Shown in pieces: positions 1 through 10,400 of a stretch of 34,222 nt of DNA. Position 1 is the stretch's first letter. Every line of letters begins with the position of its first letter. The stretch is from positions 1 to 34,222 of the forward strand of contig URJY01000024.1 in NCBI GenBank assembly GCA_900548275.1, given 5' to 3'. Made by a program: the position numbers and the translations under genes. The DNA is from an uncultured Opitutales bacterium (lineage in GTDB: Bacteria > Verrucomicrobiota > Verrucomicrobiia > Opitutales > Intestinicryptomonadaceae). The notes beneath the pieces were generated by a model. It saw only the letters and a list, made by a program, of their open reading frames with translations, had not been told where the DNA came from and did not search any database.

Positions 1-15
1 ACCAGTGAGACAATA

Positions 16-218
16 GGGTTTGCCCGCAAAGCGGTGCAAACCCCAATTATTCATTTTTCATTATTCATTTTTCATTAACTAAGTTCGAACAAACAAAGCC
101 ATTGAGCGGCGGAAAACCCGCCGCTCAATGCGAACTTATACACAAAAGGCGCGACTATAGTCGCGCCGAAGTATCACCCCCCGAACGAAGTTCGGGTGCC
201 GTGCAGGCTGCAGCCTGC
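16..218 (-). repeat. Compound hairpin repeat, copy 1
   Basis: This is a chain of inverted repeats. On the plus strand it has stem A at 16-43 (GGGTTTGC with GCAAACCC), an AT-rich block of ATTCATTTTTCATTA type at about 47-78, and stem B at 81-137 (AAGTTCG with CGAACTT enclosing CATTG...CAATG and a GC-rich inner stem). Stem C at 148-167 is a 20-base perfect palindrome with core CTATAG. Stem D at 180-196 has core GAACGAAGTTC, and stem E at 203-218 is GCAGGCTGCAGCCTGC. It is read in the minus direction because stem E touches the TAG stop of the ferredoxin gene. Copies 2 (28928-29129) and 3 (34177 onward) share the order and the core motifs but differ in the stem arms, mostly with compensating changes. 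Its function is unknown. Confidence 0.85.
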
Positions 219-448
219 TATTGGCCGTCGTCGCCTATTGCTTGGACGGGGCACGATTCCATTGCTTCCGTGCAAAGAGCCGTGTCGGTGTCGCTTGCGG
301 GCTGCTTTGCGACATAGGCGCAGCCAGTGTCGCTCATTTCGAAAAAGCCTTCCGCCGTGGAATTGCAGAGGGCGCAGCCGATGCACTGCGAGTCAACATA
401 GAATTTGCCCGCAACGTTAAATTCATTCTTTTCTGATTTTTCTGCCAT
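218..448 (-). CDS. Small 4Fe-4S ferredoxin (76 aa)
   Basis: This is a small soluble electron carrier, probably cytoplasmic. The sequence shows a single-cluster pattern: C22-x2-C25-x2-C28 followed by a distal C66-P, which matches monocluster bacterial ferredoxins of about 60-80 residues. Two more cysteines, C43 and C59, lie where some monocluster ferredoxins carry a disulfide or a vestigial second-cluster ligand. The chain is acidic, as expected for this family. The start at 448 gives MAEKSEKNEF; an open frame continues upstream but is not ferredoxin-like. No Shine-Dalgarno sequence is visible, and a promoter-like pair lies just upstream (460-487). The TAG stop abuts hairpin E of the compound repeat. 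No redox partner gene lies nearby, so its pathway is not known. Confidence 0.85.
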   Translation of the reverse strand: MAEKSEKNEFNVAGKFYVDSQCIGCALCNSTAEGFFEMSDTGCAYVAKQPASDTDTALCTEAMESCPVQAIGDDGQ

Positions 449-459
449 AATGCCGAGAC

Positions 460-487
460 AAGGTAGACAGAACGCAGTAAAGGTCAA
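460..487 (-). promoter_or_regulatory. Putative promoter of the ferredoxin gene
   Basis: On the minus strand, TTGACC (487-482) and TACCTT (465-460) are separated by 16 bases. The -10 box ends 11 bases before the ATG, so a standard transcription start would leave almost no 5' leader. Confidence 0.4.
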
Positions 488-572
488 GTTTTTTCGACAT
501 TTTTTGAAGCATCGAGACACGCCAAAACCTGCTTGACAAAAATCCGCTCTAACGTTTGACTCCACGACAAGT

Positions 573-2398
573 ATGAAGACACACATCATCGGAATAACGG
601 GAATTCTCGTTGCCGCAACCGCGAGCCTATGCGCCGCGACATTCGAAACCGCCACAATAAGAATCGTAAAACTCGACGGACAAACCGCCGAAAAGACGGC
701 AAAATTCGAGAGGAACGGCGAAAAATACACAATCACAATTCCCGTCGGCGAAATCACCCGCGACATAAAATACATAGACATCATAGCCGACCAAGCGACG
801 GCGACAAAGGGCGAACGCGGCTTCTTCGTGCTCGGCGACAGCTCGTACGGCACATTCAAATACGACAACGGCACATACACGCCGCGCTACTGCCATATGC
901 CGATATTCGGGATGAACACGCCGCGCGGGGCGTTTGCGGCAATAGTCAGGGGTCTGAAATACGAACAGTTCCCGACGGTCGAAGCGAACGACGGCAAATA
1001 CAAAGTCTTCCCGCGCTTTTTCATATCCGACCCCGACTGCAATACCCGCGCGAAAATCTCGCGCACCATCGCATTCGACCCGTACGAAGACATCGCGGTA
1101 GACTTCTACCCGCTGCCGAAAGACGCAACCTACGCCGACATCGCCAAGGTCTACCGCAACTGCCAACTCGAAAGCGGCACGGTCAAACCGCTGAGGGAGC
1201 GAATCAAGGGCAACAACGCCCTCGCCTACACGGCGGACTCAATCTACGTCAGACTGAAACACGCGCGGAAAAAATCCGACCCCAAAAACCCCGCGCACAA
1301 AATGCAGACCGTCAAAACGAACCCGAACTCGAAATCTTTTTCACATTCGAAGACTTCGCCGACATTATGCGGCGGATGAAAGCCGAAGGCATCGACAAGG
1401 CGGAAATGTCGTCGGTGGGCTGGAACATCTCGGGACACGACGGACGCTTTCCGCAGTACTTTCCCGTCGAGCCGAAACTCGGGGGCGAAGAAAAATACCG
1501 CCAAGTCATAGCCGAGGGCAAGTCGCTCGGCTACCACATCAACTGCCACATCAATCCGTTCTCGGTCTTCGCAATCTCCGAGAGATACAACGACAACGGA
1601 ATCGCGATGTACCCGAACGGCAAACCGTTCTTCGACTACTTCCAACCGGGGGGCGACGCATTCCGCCCGTGCTTCCAACGCTTCCACGACCTCTGGATAA
1701 AGGACGATTTCAAAAAGATGAAAGACCTCGGACTGAACGGAATAATGCACCTCGACGTGATGTCGTTCGTACACGCCTACCCGTGCAAAGACCCCATGCA
1801 CCCGCTCAACCGCAAATAAACCGTGGAATACGAAAACAGGGTCGGCGCATACGCGCACGAAATCTTCGGCGGACTCGCATCGGAGGGCGGTCTCGACCAC
1901 CTCGCCCCCACGCTCGACTTCGCGCTTTACCTGTGGTCGTACCCCGACTGGGAGGGCAAGCCCGAAAAGCTCGCCGACCGCCACGTTCCGCTCTGGCAGC
2001 TCGTCTACCACGGAATAATTCTCAGCAACCTCTACTACACGACAATCGACGCGCTCTATCCCAAGATCTACGCAACGTCCGACCAACGCAAGGCGTACGA
2101 CTACCTTGAAAACCCAGAAACGCGCTGGCTGAAGACAATCGAATACGGCGGACGCCCCACGTTCTACTATACAGACTACAAAAACCTCAAGCCGATGAAA
2201 CGCGCCTACGACGAATATCAGAAGCTCAAACACCTGCAACTCCAGTTTATGACAGACCACAGGGAGCTGTCCGAAAAGGTTTTCGCAACGACATACGAAA
2301 GCGGAGAGGAAGTGGTAGTCAACTACCGCAACGAGCCCTACACCTATCGCGGCGAAACAATCCCCGCAAGGGGCTACAAACTTCTGCCCGCAAAATAG
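573..2398 (+). pseudogene. Decayed secreted glycosidase-like protein (DUF5696-like)
   Basis: Three open segments join into one conceptual protein of about 608 residues. It begins with an apparent signal peptide (MKTHIIGITGILVAATASLCA). A one-base deletion near 1317-1319 moves the reading from the first frame to the next, where protein-like sequence resumes with ELEIFFTFEDF. An in-frame TAA at 1817-1819 then interrupts that frame, and coding-like sequence continues at once with VEYENRVGAYAHEIF to the final stop at 2398. The middle part (SSVGWNISGHDGRFPQ, HINCHINPFSVF, GIMHLDVMSF) resembles large secreted glycosidase-like families of gut and environmental bacteria such as DUF5696; I offer that name with modest confidence. 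Two independent lesions argue for a true pseudogene, although sequencing error cannot be excluded. A TTGACA box lies at 533-538, and a terminator follows. Confidence 0.7.
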
Positions 2399-2415
2399 CG
2401 CGCAACAGCCTTTCG

Positions 2416-2443
2416 AAACGCCGCCGCAACGCGGCGTTTTTTT
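2416..2443 (+). terminator. Rho-independent terminator after the pseudogene
   Basis: The stem AAACGCCGC (2416-2424) pairs with GCGGCGTTT (2431-2439), and the T run continues to 2443. It lies 17 bases after the stop codon at 2398. Confidence 0.75.
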
Positions 2444-2461
2444 GCGCCGCAAATATAAGAC

Positions 2462-2489
2462 TTGAAAACGGCAACCCAGCGAATATTGT
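2462..2489 (+). promoter_or_regulatory. Putative promoter of the GH5-like gene
   Basis: TTGAAA (2462-2467) and TATTGT (2484-2489) are separated by 16 bases. The start codon at 2514 would then have a leader of about 18 bases, which contains a weak purine-rich AAAGAAAGA stretch. Confidence 0.4.
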
Positions 2490-2513
2490 TTTCAAAGTGA
2501 AAGAAAGATTCGC

Positions 2514-5500
2514 ATGCAAAACATCATCGCCACAATAACACTGCTTTTGTTCGCCCTCGCAACCGACCTTTTTGCGGCGCGCCCCGCAGGCGCATATATG
2601 GTCGTACACGGAATCGGCGGCGAATGCCGAGCGGTGTCGGAACAAACGCAGCTGCGCGGCAAAAGCGGCTACTACACGGCGGCAACAATCGCAAAGCCTG
2701 ACGGATGGAAAGAGCTGAAAATCCGCTTCACGCCCGAGCGCGACGGACTTGCCAATATCGAACTTTTCACGATTCCCGACCGCAACAAACCCGAACCCGC
2801 CCCCGTACTTTTCGACAACTTCCGCGTCGACGGCAAGCCGCTCGACAACGGCGATTTCGAAGGCGGCTACGCATTCTGGTTTTTCGGAAACATCCACAAG
2901 CCGCAAAAATTTTCGCCGAAAATTTTGTACGGCGCGGGTGTGGATGACAGCGCGTGCATGCGTATTTTCGACCGCGAAAATCTCGTACTGAAAAAAGTTC
3001 CCGTGCGCGCAAACGTGCCCGTCGAATTTTCGGTCTGGGCGAAGAGCTGCGACGCGCCCGACGGCAACCAAGACATAACACTCGACCTGAAAAAGTTTTT
3101 CAATACCGATTTCGTCGCAGCAACGTCAATCGACGGCACGCGGAAAATCATGAGAAAGTTTAAATCGAAAATCGGGCGCACGGACTTCGGCGGAGTCATT
3201 TTCGACATCGCCGACCCCGCGAAAAACGGCGGCGTATGCGTAGTAAGCCTGCCGTGTAAAAGAAACGCCGACATCTTCGAAAAGAAAATCGAAATAGACC
3301 TGTTCGACAAGGCTGTCGGCGGACGCTACCTCTACCTGCTCCACACCGCAACCGACCCCGACAACACAAACGACCTTAACCTCGGCGAAGTCGTCGTGGA
3401 AACATTCGACGGCTTCAAGACGCGCCCGACATTCATCCAGAACGGCAGAAACATTTCCGACTGTTGGAAACCCGAATATCCCGACAACTGCCGACGCGTC
3501 TACATAGCATCCAAAAAGCGCAACATAGGCGCGTTGTTTTTGACGCGGATAAAGCTGCCGCCGAAGCGGATAAAATCGATAAAAATAAGGTGCTACGCAA
3601 CGCGTTTCTGGAGCATATTCGGCGCGACGGTCTCGGACAAGGAAGCGGAAATATCAAACGCGTTCTCGCCCGATATGAAAAGCTGGTCGAAAGCCGACAT
3701 CCCCGAAAACCTCGAGATAATCGAAAACTCCGCGCTCGACCTATCACCGTTTCTCGCCACGGGAATGCCCGCAGGCAAATTCGGGCGCGTAGCGGTATCG
3801 GAACGCGGAACGCTGTGCTTCGAGAAAAAGCCGCAGGAGGACATCCGCTTCAAATCGTTCGGCTTGAGCGGCGTTGTCGAAGAACTGTTGGAGCTCGACT
3901 CCGACATTCCCAAGGCGAAGGAGCTTGCCGCCCGCTACGCAAAACTCGTGCGCCTCAACGGCTACAACCTTGTGCGCATAAAATTCGACAAACTCAAAAA
4001 GCACACCGAGCGCGACCGCCGCGCCGCCCGCTACGAAATTATCGACTTTCTCTTTTCGGAATTCAAAAAGAACGGCGTGTACGTTTTCCTCCCGCTTGCT
4101 TGGTACGACCTCGGCACAAAAGACTACATCCGCGGCAGGCACGACGAACTGAAGATGAAAGTTATGTTCGGCTACCCCGAAGCCCGCGCCGCTTGGCGCG
4201 AGACCGCCCTCGAACAGCTCGAACACTTCAACAAATACACAAAATTGAAGTGGAAGGACGACCCCGTAATTTTGTCGGTCGAACTCTTCAACGAGTTCTG
4301 CCTTGCAATGGACAGGTTCGACAAAATGCCCGTACCGCTCCAAGCCGACGTCCGCAAACGTTGGGGCGAATGGCTCGAAAAACGCTACGGCGGCGACATC
4401 GAAAAACTGCGCAACTTCCACAAAACCCTGCCCGTGTTCGCCAACATAAAAGTGGAAAAATTCGAAGACGCGGGAATCGGCTTCCGCAATCCCGACTGGC
4501 TCAGATTCGTCAAAGAACTCGACGACGCCTTTATGGACGACTGCGTAAAACTCGTGCGCGGCACGGGCTACGCGGGAATAATTTCGCAGGGCAATATGGT
4601 CAAGACACCCGCGTGGAACGCCCTGCGCAGCCGCATAACCGACCTCGTAATCGGCAACACCTACTTCGCCCATCCGTGGAAAAGCACGCCGGTTTTGTAC
4701 ACGGAAGACCTGTGCCCGCAGGAAAGCTCGTTCGGCGAAACGCTGTCCAACTGGACGACGAGCGCGGCAATGCGCCTTTTCGACCGCCCGTTTGCGATAA
4801 CCGAATACAACCACTGCTACTGGAACAAATACCGCTACGAATTCGGCGCGGGCTTCCCCGCCTACTCGGCGTTCCAGAACTTTTCGTTCCTGACGCTGCA
4901 CTCCGACGCCGTTGCGATGGGGCAATTCCCGCACGTTATGCTGCCGTTCGAAACGCGCTGCGCCCCGATTTCGCGCGCAAACGAAGTTCTGTCGTCGGCG
5001 TTTTTCGTGCGCGGCGACGTAAAGCCCGCGGCAAAAAGCGTGCGCCTGAGGTATCCCGAAAACTACCTCGAATCGGACGAAGCGTTCAAGGGCTTCGGAC
5101 TCGAACAGACGCGTATCGCGCTGCTGACGGGCTACGCCGCGCAGGTCGACAACCGCCCCAAGCCCGCCGCCGTGCGCGCCGTAAAGACGACCCGCGCAGA
5201 CCTCGAAATCCGCCCCGTCGGAAGCTCGTCAATCGAAAGCCGCGCGTGGTTTCAACGGCTCAACCCCGACGGTTCGAAGGGCTTCGATATGCCCGCATTC
5301 GAAAAGGCGTTGAGGCAAAGGAAAATCCTGACGTCCGACAACATCACCGACACCGCGCACGGAGTCTACCAGACCGACACAAAGCAGATAACGCTCGACA
5401 CCGCCGCGCGTTCGTGCCTTGTAGCAACCGATTTTTCCGCCGCCGCCGCAATGGAAAAGCCGAAGAACGCAAAGCTCGGCGCATTCGAAATAAAATCGCT

Positions 5501-5861
5501 CTCGTGTTCGGGCACGCTCGCGGTTGTCTCGCTCGACGGCAAAAAACTGACAGACTCAAAACATATGCTGCTCGTCTTTTCGACCGCCGAACGCAACAGG
5601 GTTTCGAAATTTTCGCAAAGCGGCACGATGCGCTTTATACTTCGCGAAGAGCCGCCCATTCTCTTGGCGAAAGGCGAATTTTCGGCGGAACTTGCAACGA
5701 ACGTCGGCGGAAAATTCGCAATGTACCCGCTTGCGCTCAACGGACGGCGGCGCGAAAAGCTCGCCATCGAAACAGAAAACGGCAGGCTGAAACTCGAGGC
5801 GAAAAACTACGGCTACGAAAACGGCGCGGTCGCGATGTTCGAAATAGTCGCCGAAAACTGA
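2514..5861 (+). CDS. Large secreted GH5-like (clan GH-A) glycoside hydrolase
   Basis: The predicted protein has 1115 residues and starts with a clear signal peptide (about residues 1-21, ending DLFA), so it should act in the periplasm or outside the cell. Residues of about 25-440 look beta-rich and may carry carbohydrate-binding modules. The central region of about 440-830 reads like a cellulase-type TIM barrel. It has LFNEF with a candidate acid/base Glu594 (an Asn-Glu pair, as in clan GH-A) and ITEYNHCYW with a candidate nucleophile Glu764. The C-terminal 280 or so residues look like a beta-sandwich. The substrate cannot be read from sequence. It follows the decayed glycosidase-like gene on the same strand, suggesting a former polysaccharide-degradation locus, but has its own promoter and terminator. 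Confidence 0.7.
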   Translation: MQNIIATITLLLFALATDLFAARPAGAYMVVHGIGGECRAVSEQTQLRGKSGYYTAATIAKPDGWKELKIRFTPERDGLANIELFTIPDRNKPEPAPVLFDNFRVDGKPLDNGDFEGGYAFWFFGNIHKPQKFSPKILYGAGVDDSACMRIFDRENLVLKKVPVRANVPVEFSVWAKSCDAPDGNQDITLDLKKFFNTDFVAATSIDGTRKIMRKFKSKIGRTDFGGVIFDIADPAKNGGVCVVSLPCKRNADIFEKKIEIDLFDKAVGGRYLYLLHTATDPDNTNDLNLGEVVVETFDGFKTRPTFIQNGRNISDCWKPEYPDNCRRVYIASKKRNIGALFLTRIKLPPKRIKSIKIRCYATRFWSIFGATVSDKEAEISNAFSPDMKSWSKADIPENLEIIENSALDLSPFLATGMPAGKFGRVAVSERGTLCFEKKPQEDIRFKSFGLSGVVEELLELDSDIPKAKELAARYAKLVRLNGYNLVRIKFDKLKKHTERDRRAARYEIIDFLFSEFKKNGVYVFLPLAWYDLGTKDYIRGRHDELKMKVMFGYPEARAAWRETALEQLEHFNKYTKLKWKDDPVILSVELFNEFCLAMDRFDKMPVPLQADVRKRWGEWLEKRYGGDIEKLRNFHKTLPVFANIKVEKFEDAGIGFRNPDWLRFVKELDDAFMDDCVKLVRGTGYAGIISQGNMVKTPAWNALRSRITDLVIGNTYFAHPWKSTPVLYTEDLCPQESSFGETLSNWTTSAAMRLFDRPFAITEYNHCYWNKYRYEFGAGFPAYSAFQNFSFLTLHSDAVAMGQFPHVMLPFETRCAPISRANEVLSSAFFVRGDVKPAAKSVRLRYPENYLESDEAFKGFGLEQTRIALLTGYAAQVDNRPKPAAVRAVKTTRADLEIRPVGSSSIESRAWFQRLNPDGSKGFDMPAFEKALRQRKILTSDNITDTAHGVYQTDTKQITLDTAARSCLVATDFSAAAAMEKPKNAKLGAFEIKSLSCSGTLAVVSLDGKKLTDSKHMLLVFSTAERNRVSKFSQSGTMRFILREEPPILLAKGEFSAELATNVGGKFAMYPLALNGRRREKLAIETENGRLKLEAKNYGYENGAVAMFEIVAEN

Positions 5862-5880
5862 GCCGCCCGCCGAAATTCGA

Positions 5881-5926
5881 AAAACAAAAAACCCGCGCGG
5901 ACTGCCTGCCGTGCGGGTTTTGTTTT
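5881..5926. terminator. Bidirectional terminator between convergent genes
   Basis: AAAACAAAAAACCCGC (5881-5896) pairs with GCGGGTTTTGTTTT (5913-5926). It has a T-rich tail on either strand, and it sits between the stops of the GH5-like gene (plus) and the outer-membrane factor gene (minus). Confidence 0.8.
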
Positions 5927-5940
5927 GAATGCGCTGCGGA

Positions 5941-7446
5941 CTATTTCGCCGCGCTTTCGAAGTCGGTGTTCGACTCGTAGATTGCGGGCTTCAGGTCGTT
6001 GCGCACGTCGTCGGAATCCTCTTTCGGAAGCTCCCAGCCGCCGCCGATTGCCGCGATGAAATCGACACACGCGCGGAATCTGTCGCCGCGAATGCTGATT
6101 TGCGTGCGCTCGTTCGCCAACGCCAAACGCGAGGCGTCGCTGACCGAGAAGTAGTCGACAAAGCCGAGGTCGTACTGCTTGCGCGTAAGCTCGTAAACCT
6201 TGTTCGAAGCCGCCGTTACGTCGGAACGCTTGATGTATTCCTCCTTCAAATTCTTGACCGAGGACATCGCGTTTTCGACTTCGCCGATTGCCGAAAGGAC
6301 TTTGGCCTTGTAGTTTTCGAGCGTCTCCTTGTGCGCGGCAAGCGCAACCTGCTTCTGCGCGTAAATGCGCCCCGCCTGAAAAATCGGGATGTAGATTTGC
6401 GGGCTGATGCCCCACGCAAAGCTGCTTGCGTTTATGAGCTTGTCGATTTTGTTCGCCGAAAGTTCGGTGTTTGCGGTAATCGAAACGGTCGGGAAGTATG
6501 CCGCGTGCGCCGCGCCTATACGGGCGTTCGCCGCGTAAACTTCGCGCTCGGCGGCGGCGATGTCGGGACGGCGTTCGAGCAGCTGCGAGGGCACTGCGTC
6601 GGGCAGTTTCGGCAGAACGTCGCCGAGCGGCGCGTCGTCGAGGACGAGCTTCGAGGGCGTCGTGCCGATGAGTATCGCGATGTTGTTGCGGGCTGTGTCG
6701 ATGGACTTTCTGACTGCGGCAAGCTGCGCGGCGGCCTCCGCCTCCTGTTGGATTGCGCGCTGAAGGTCGAGGTCGCTTGCGAAGTCGAGCTTTACGCGGT
6801 CGGAAATGAGCTTGGTCTGCTCTTTGCGGACTTCGAGCGTACGCACGAGCAAATCGACTTCCGAGTAGTACTGCCTAATCGAAAAGTATGTCTTTGCAAC
6901 CTGCGCCTGCATCGAAAGGATGAGGCTGTTGTAGGCGTCGTACGTCGCCTGCGCGGTCGCGATGTCTGATTCGATTATGCTCATCACGCGTCCGAACAAG
7001 TCCAAGTCCCACGTCATACCGAGACCCGTCGTCCACTTGTCGTAGTTCGAGTACGGGCTTGTGAGGTTCTTGGATGTAGCCGTGCGCAGGAACGACGCGT
7101 TGCCGTTCATCTGCGGATAGAGCTGCGATTCGTCCATCCGCGCGTTCTGGCGAGCCTGTTCGACCCTGTAGAACGCCGCCTTGAGCGACGGATTGTTCTT
7201 TTTGCACTGCTCGAGCAGCGAGTCGAGGGCGGGGTCGTTGAAGATTTTCCACCAGTCGCCCTTGGGGAGCGATTCGGCGGGAGTGGCCTCCTTCCACAAG
7301 CCCTCGTCGCGGTAGAAGTGTTTTTCGCTGAGGTCTTCCTTGGCGGCTTCCGCCGTGGGCGGAACGTAGTCGGGCCCGACCATACATCCGCCGAGCGCGA
7401 ACGCCGCCGCCGCGAAGACAAAATTGTAAATTCCTCTTTTCATCAT
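5941..7446 (-). CDS. Outer-membrane efflux factor, OprM/NodT (TolC) family lipoprotein
   Basis: This protein forms the outer-membrane exit duct of a tripartite RND pump. It has 501 residues, usual for OprM-like factors. The N terminus is a lipoprotein signal with lipobox LGGC (Cys21), followed by MVGPDYVPP, the classic start of mature OprM/NodT proteins. Two outer-membrane-efflux repeats follow, with long heptad-rich helices such as VEQARQNARMDESQLYPQ and a typical AYFPTVSITANTELS segment. Its start lies one base after the stop of the RND gene, so the two are translated from one transcript. It is the last gene of the tetR-MFP-RND-OMF series and ends at a bidirectional terminator. The family is near certain; the drug or solute exported is unknown. 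Confidence 0.93.
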   Translation of the reverse strand: MMKRGIYNFVFAAAAFALGGCMVGPDYVPPTAEAAKEDLSEKHFYRDEGLWKEATPAESLPKGDWWKIFNDPALDSLLEQCKKNNPSLKAAFYRVEQARQNARMDESQLYPQMNGNASFLRTATSKNLTSPYSNYDKWTTGLGMTWDLDLFGRVMSIIESDIATAQATYDAYNSLILSMQAQVAKTYFSIRQYYSEVDLLVRTLEVRKEQTKLISDRVKLDFASDLDLQRAIQQEAEAAAQLAAVRKSIDTARNNIAILIGTTPSKLVLDDAPLGDVLPKLPDAVPSQLLERRPDIAAAEREVYAANARIGAAHAAYFPTVSITANTELSANKIDKLINASSFAWGISPQIYIPIFQAGRIYAQKQVALAAHKETLENYKAKVLSAIGEVENAMSSVKNLKEEYIKRSDVTAASNKVYELTRKQYDLGFVDYFSVSDASRLALANERTQISIRGDRFRACVDFIAAIGGGWELPKEDSDDVRNDLKPAIYESNTDFESAAK

Positions 7447-7447
7447 A

Positions 7448-10400
7448 TTATGCCTGTTTTTTTGAAAATTTTCTGCGTATTACATAAAAGAAAATCGGGG
7501 TGAAAACCAAGCCGAAAATCGTCACGCCCAACATTCCGAAGAACACCGACGTACCGAGAGCCTGCCTGAGCTCCGAACCCGAGCCCTCCGCGAACGCGAG
7601 CGGAACGACGCCCAAGATGAACGCAAACGAAGTCATCAGAATCGGGCGCAACCTGTTGCGCGAAGCCATACTTACCGCGTGAATTACGTCCTCGCCCTTC
7701 TCCTGCCTCTGCTTTGCGAACTCGACAATCAGAATCGCGTTCTTGCACGCCAAGCCGATTAGCACGACGAACCCGATTTGCGTCATAATGTTGTTGTCCA
7801 TTCCCCTGAACTGCACGCCCGATATCGCGAACAGCAGCACGAGCGGAACTACGAGAATCACCGCAAGCGGCAGAGTCCAGCTTTCGTAGAGGGCGGAGAG
7901 CAGCAGGAACACGAACAGCACACAAATTGCAAAGATTATGATTGCCGTGTTGCCGACGCGCTTTTCCTGAAACGCCAAGTCCGTCCAGTCGATGCCCATT
8001 CCCGCGGGGAGCGTTTCGGCGGCGACCTCCTCGATTGCCGCCATCGCCTGCCCCGTACTGTAGCCGGGGGCGACGTTGCCCATCACCTCCGCCGACGGAT
8101 ACAGATTGTATCTGCCCACGCGGTCGGGGCCTATCGTGCGCTTGATTGTCGCAACCGAGCCGAGCGGAACGTTTACGCCGCGCACGTTGGGCACTTTCAT
8201 ATTGTAGATGTCCTCTATGCCGCTGCGCTGCGTGCTCTGCGCCTGCGCCATCACGCGGTAGACGCGGTTGAGAATGTTGAAGTCGTTGACGTACACCGAG
8301 CCCATATTGAACTGCATCGTGTTGAAAATCGACGAAATCGGAACGTTGAGCTTTTGGGCGCGTTCGCGGTCGATGTCCACGTAGAGCTGCGGCGACGATA
8401 CGCGGTAGGTCGTGAACGCAAGCGAGATTTCGGGACGCTGCATCGCCTTTGCCGCAATCAGACGCGTGTATTTTTCCACTTCCGAAATTCCGAGCCCCAT
8501 CTTGTCCTGAACCATCGCCTTGAAGTCGCCGCCCATGCCTATGCCGTTGACGGCGGGCGGAGTCAGAACGAATGTCGACGCCTCGGGAACCTGTTTTTGG
8601 AGAATCGCCGAAACCTGTCCGATGATGTTGTCGAGCGTAATGCCCTGCTTGATTCGGTTGTCCTTCGGGGCGAGTTTTACGAATATCGCGCCCGCATTAG
8701 ACGACTTCGAGAAGCTCGCGCCGTTCAAGCCCGCAACGCACATAAAGTCTTCGATGCCCTTTACGTCCTTGAGCAGGGTCTGGATTTTGTCGAGAACCTT
8801 GTCGGTGTGCGCAAGCGAAACGCCGTCGGGCAGCTGCGCGGTGATGAAGATGTAGCCCGTGTCCTGCTTGGGGATGAAGCCCTTGGGCGTGTCCTCGAAG
8901 ATGTGCACCGTAAGGGCGAGCAGCCCCGCATACAGCGCGAGGAACAGGAACGAGACCCTGACGATGCGCGCAACGAACCTGCCGTACTTGTCGGCGACCC
9001 ATTCGAAACAGAAGTTGAAGCCCCTGAAGAACCATCCGAAAAGCGCGTTCCAAATGCGCGTGAAGAGGTCGGGCTTGTCGTGGTGGCGGAGCATAATCGC
9101 GCAGAGCGCGGGCGAAAGCGTCAGCGAAACGACGCCCGAAAGAATCGTCGAAACGGCGATTGTCAGCGCGAACTGCCTATAGAACTGCCCCGAGATGCCC
9201 TCGATAAACGCCGTCGGAATGAACACGCTCGAGAGCACGAGCACGATTGCGATAAGCGCGCCCTGCACCTGCGTCATCGCCTTTTTCGTCGCCTCCTTTG
9301 CGTCGAGACCGTCGCGCATATTGCGCTCCACGTTTTCCACGACGACGATTGCGTCGTCGACGACAATGCCGATTGCAAGCACCAAGCCGAAGAGCGAAAG
9401 GTTGTTAATCGAGAACCCGAACAGGTACATAAAGAAGAACGTACCCACGAGCGAAACGGGAATCGCGAAAAGCGGAATAACCGCAGCCCGCCAGTTTTGA
9501 AGGAACAACATCATAACGAAAACCACGAGCAGCACCGCCTCGAAAATCGTGTGGTAAACCGCCGAAACCGAAGAGCGGATGTACTCGGTGTTGTCGAGCG
9601 TGACCTTGTAGGCGACCCCCACGGGGAAGTCCTTCGCCATCTCGTCGAGAGCCTTGTAGATGTTGTCCACCGTATTGATGCCGTTCGTCCCCGGGAGCTG
9701 GTATATGCCCATGCCCACGCACGGCATACCGTTCATATAGGATTCGTCCGAATATGTGTACGAACCGAGCTCGATGGTCGCAACGTCCTTAAGCAAAACC
9801 GTCTTGCCGTCGGGCGTGTACTTGATGATGATGTTTTCGAACTCCTCGGGCGAAGTCAGACGCCCCTGCGTGTTGATGATAAGTTCGTGCGCGACGTTGG
9901 GATTTGCGAGCGGCGGCTGGTTGAGCTTGCCCGCCGCAACCTGCTTGTTCTGCTCGCGCAGAGCCGACACGACCTGCGAGGCGTTCATATTGAAGTGCGA
10001 GAGTCTGTCGGTGTTGAGCCACACGCGCATACTGTATTCGCGCTTGCCGAAAATGTTCACGTCGCTGACGCCGTAGATGCGCGAGAGCCTGTCGACCATC
10101 TGCGTGATTGCGTAGTTGGTCAGATACAGTTTGTCGCGGCTGCCGTCGGGCGAATAGAGGTTGCAGACAAGCAGCATATCGGGCGACTTTTTCTTGACGA
10201 CAACGCCGATGTTGCGCACGTCGTCGGGCAGACGCGGGGTCGCCATCGACACGCGATTCTGAACCTGCACCTGCGCAACGTCGATGTTCGTGCCGAGCTC
10301 GAACGTTACGGTGATTGAGCACGAGCCGTCGGCGTTGCACTGGCTCGACATATACATCATATTTTCGACGCCGTTGATTTCCTGCTCGAGCGGCGAGACA

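Noticed and set aside
1300..1330. Programmed frameshifting in the glycosidase-like gene
   Set aside because: There is no slippery heptamer with a following structure, and a second in-frame stop lies downstream, so decay or sequencing error explains it better.
3464..5980. Long open frame (838 codons) in another plus frame of the GH5-like gene
   Set aside because: It is Arg-rich and low in complexity, while the other frame has a signal peptide and catalytic motifs.
7778..10318. Long open frame (846 codons) on the plus strand opposite the RND gene
   Set aside because: It is antisense to a confidently assigned gene, Arg/His/Glu-rich, and shows no domain pattern. Such shadows are common in GC-rich coding DNA.
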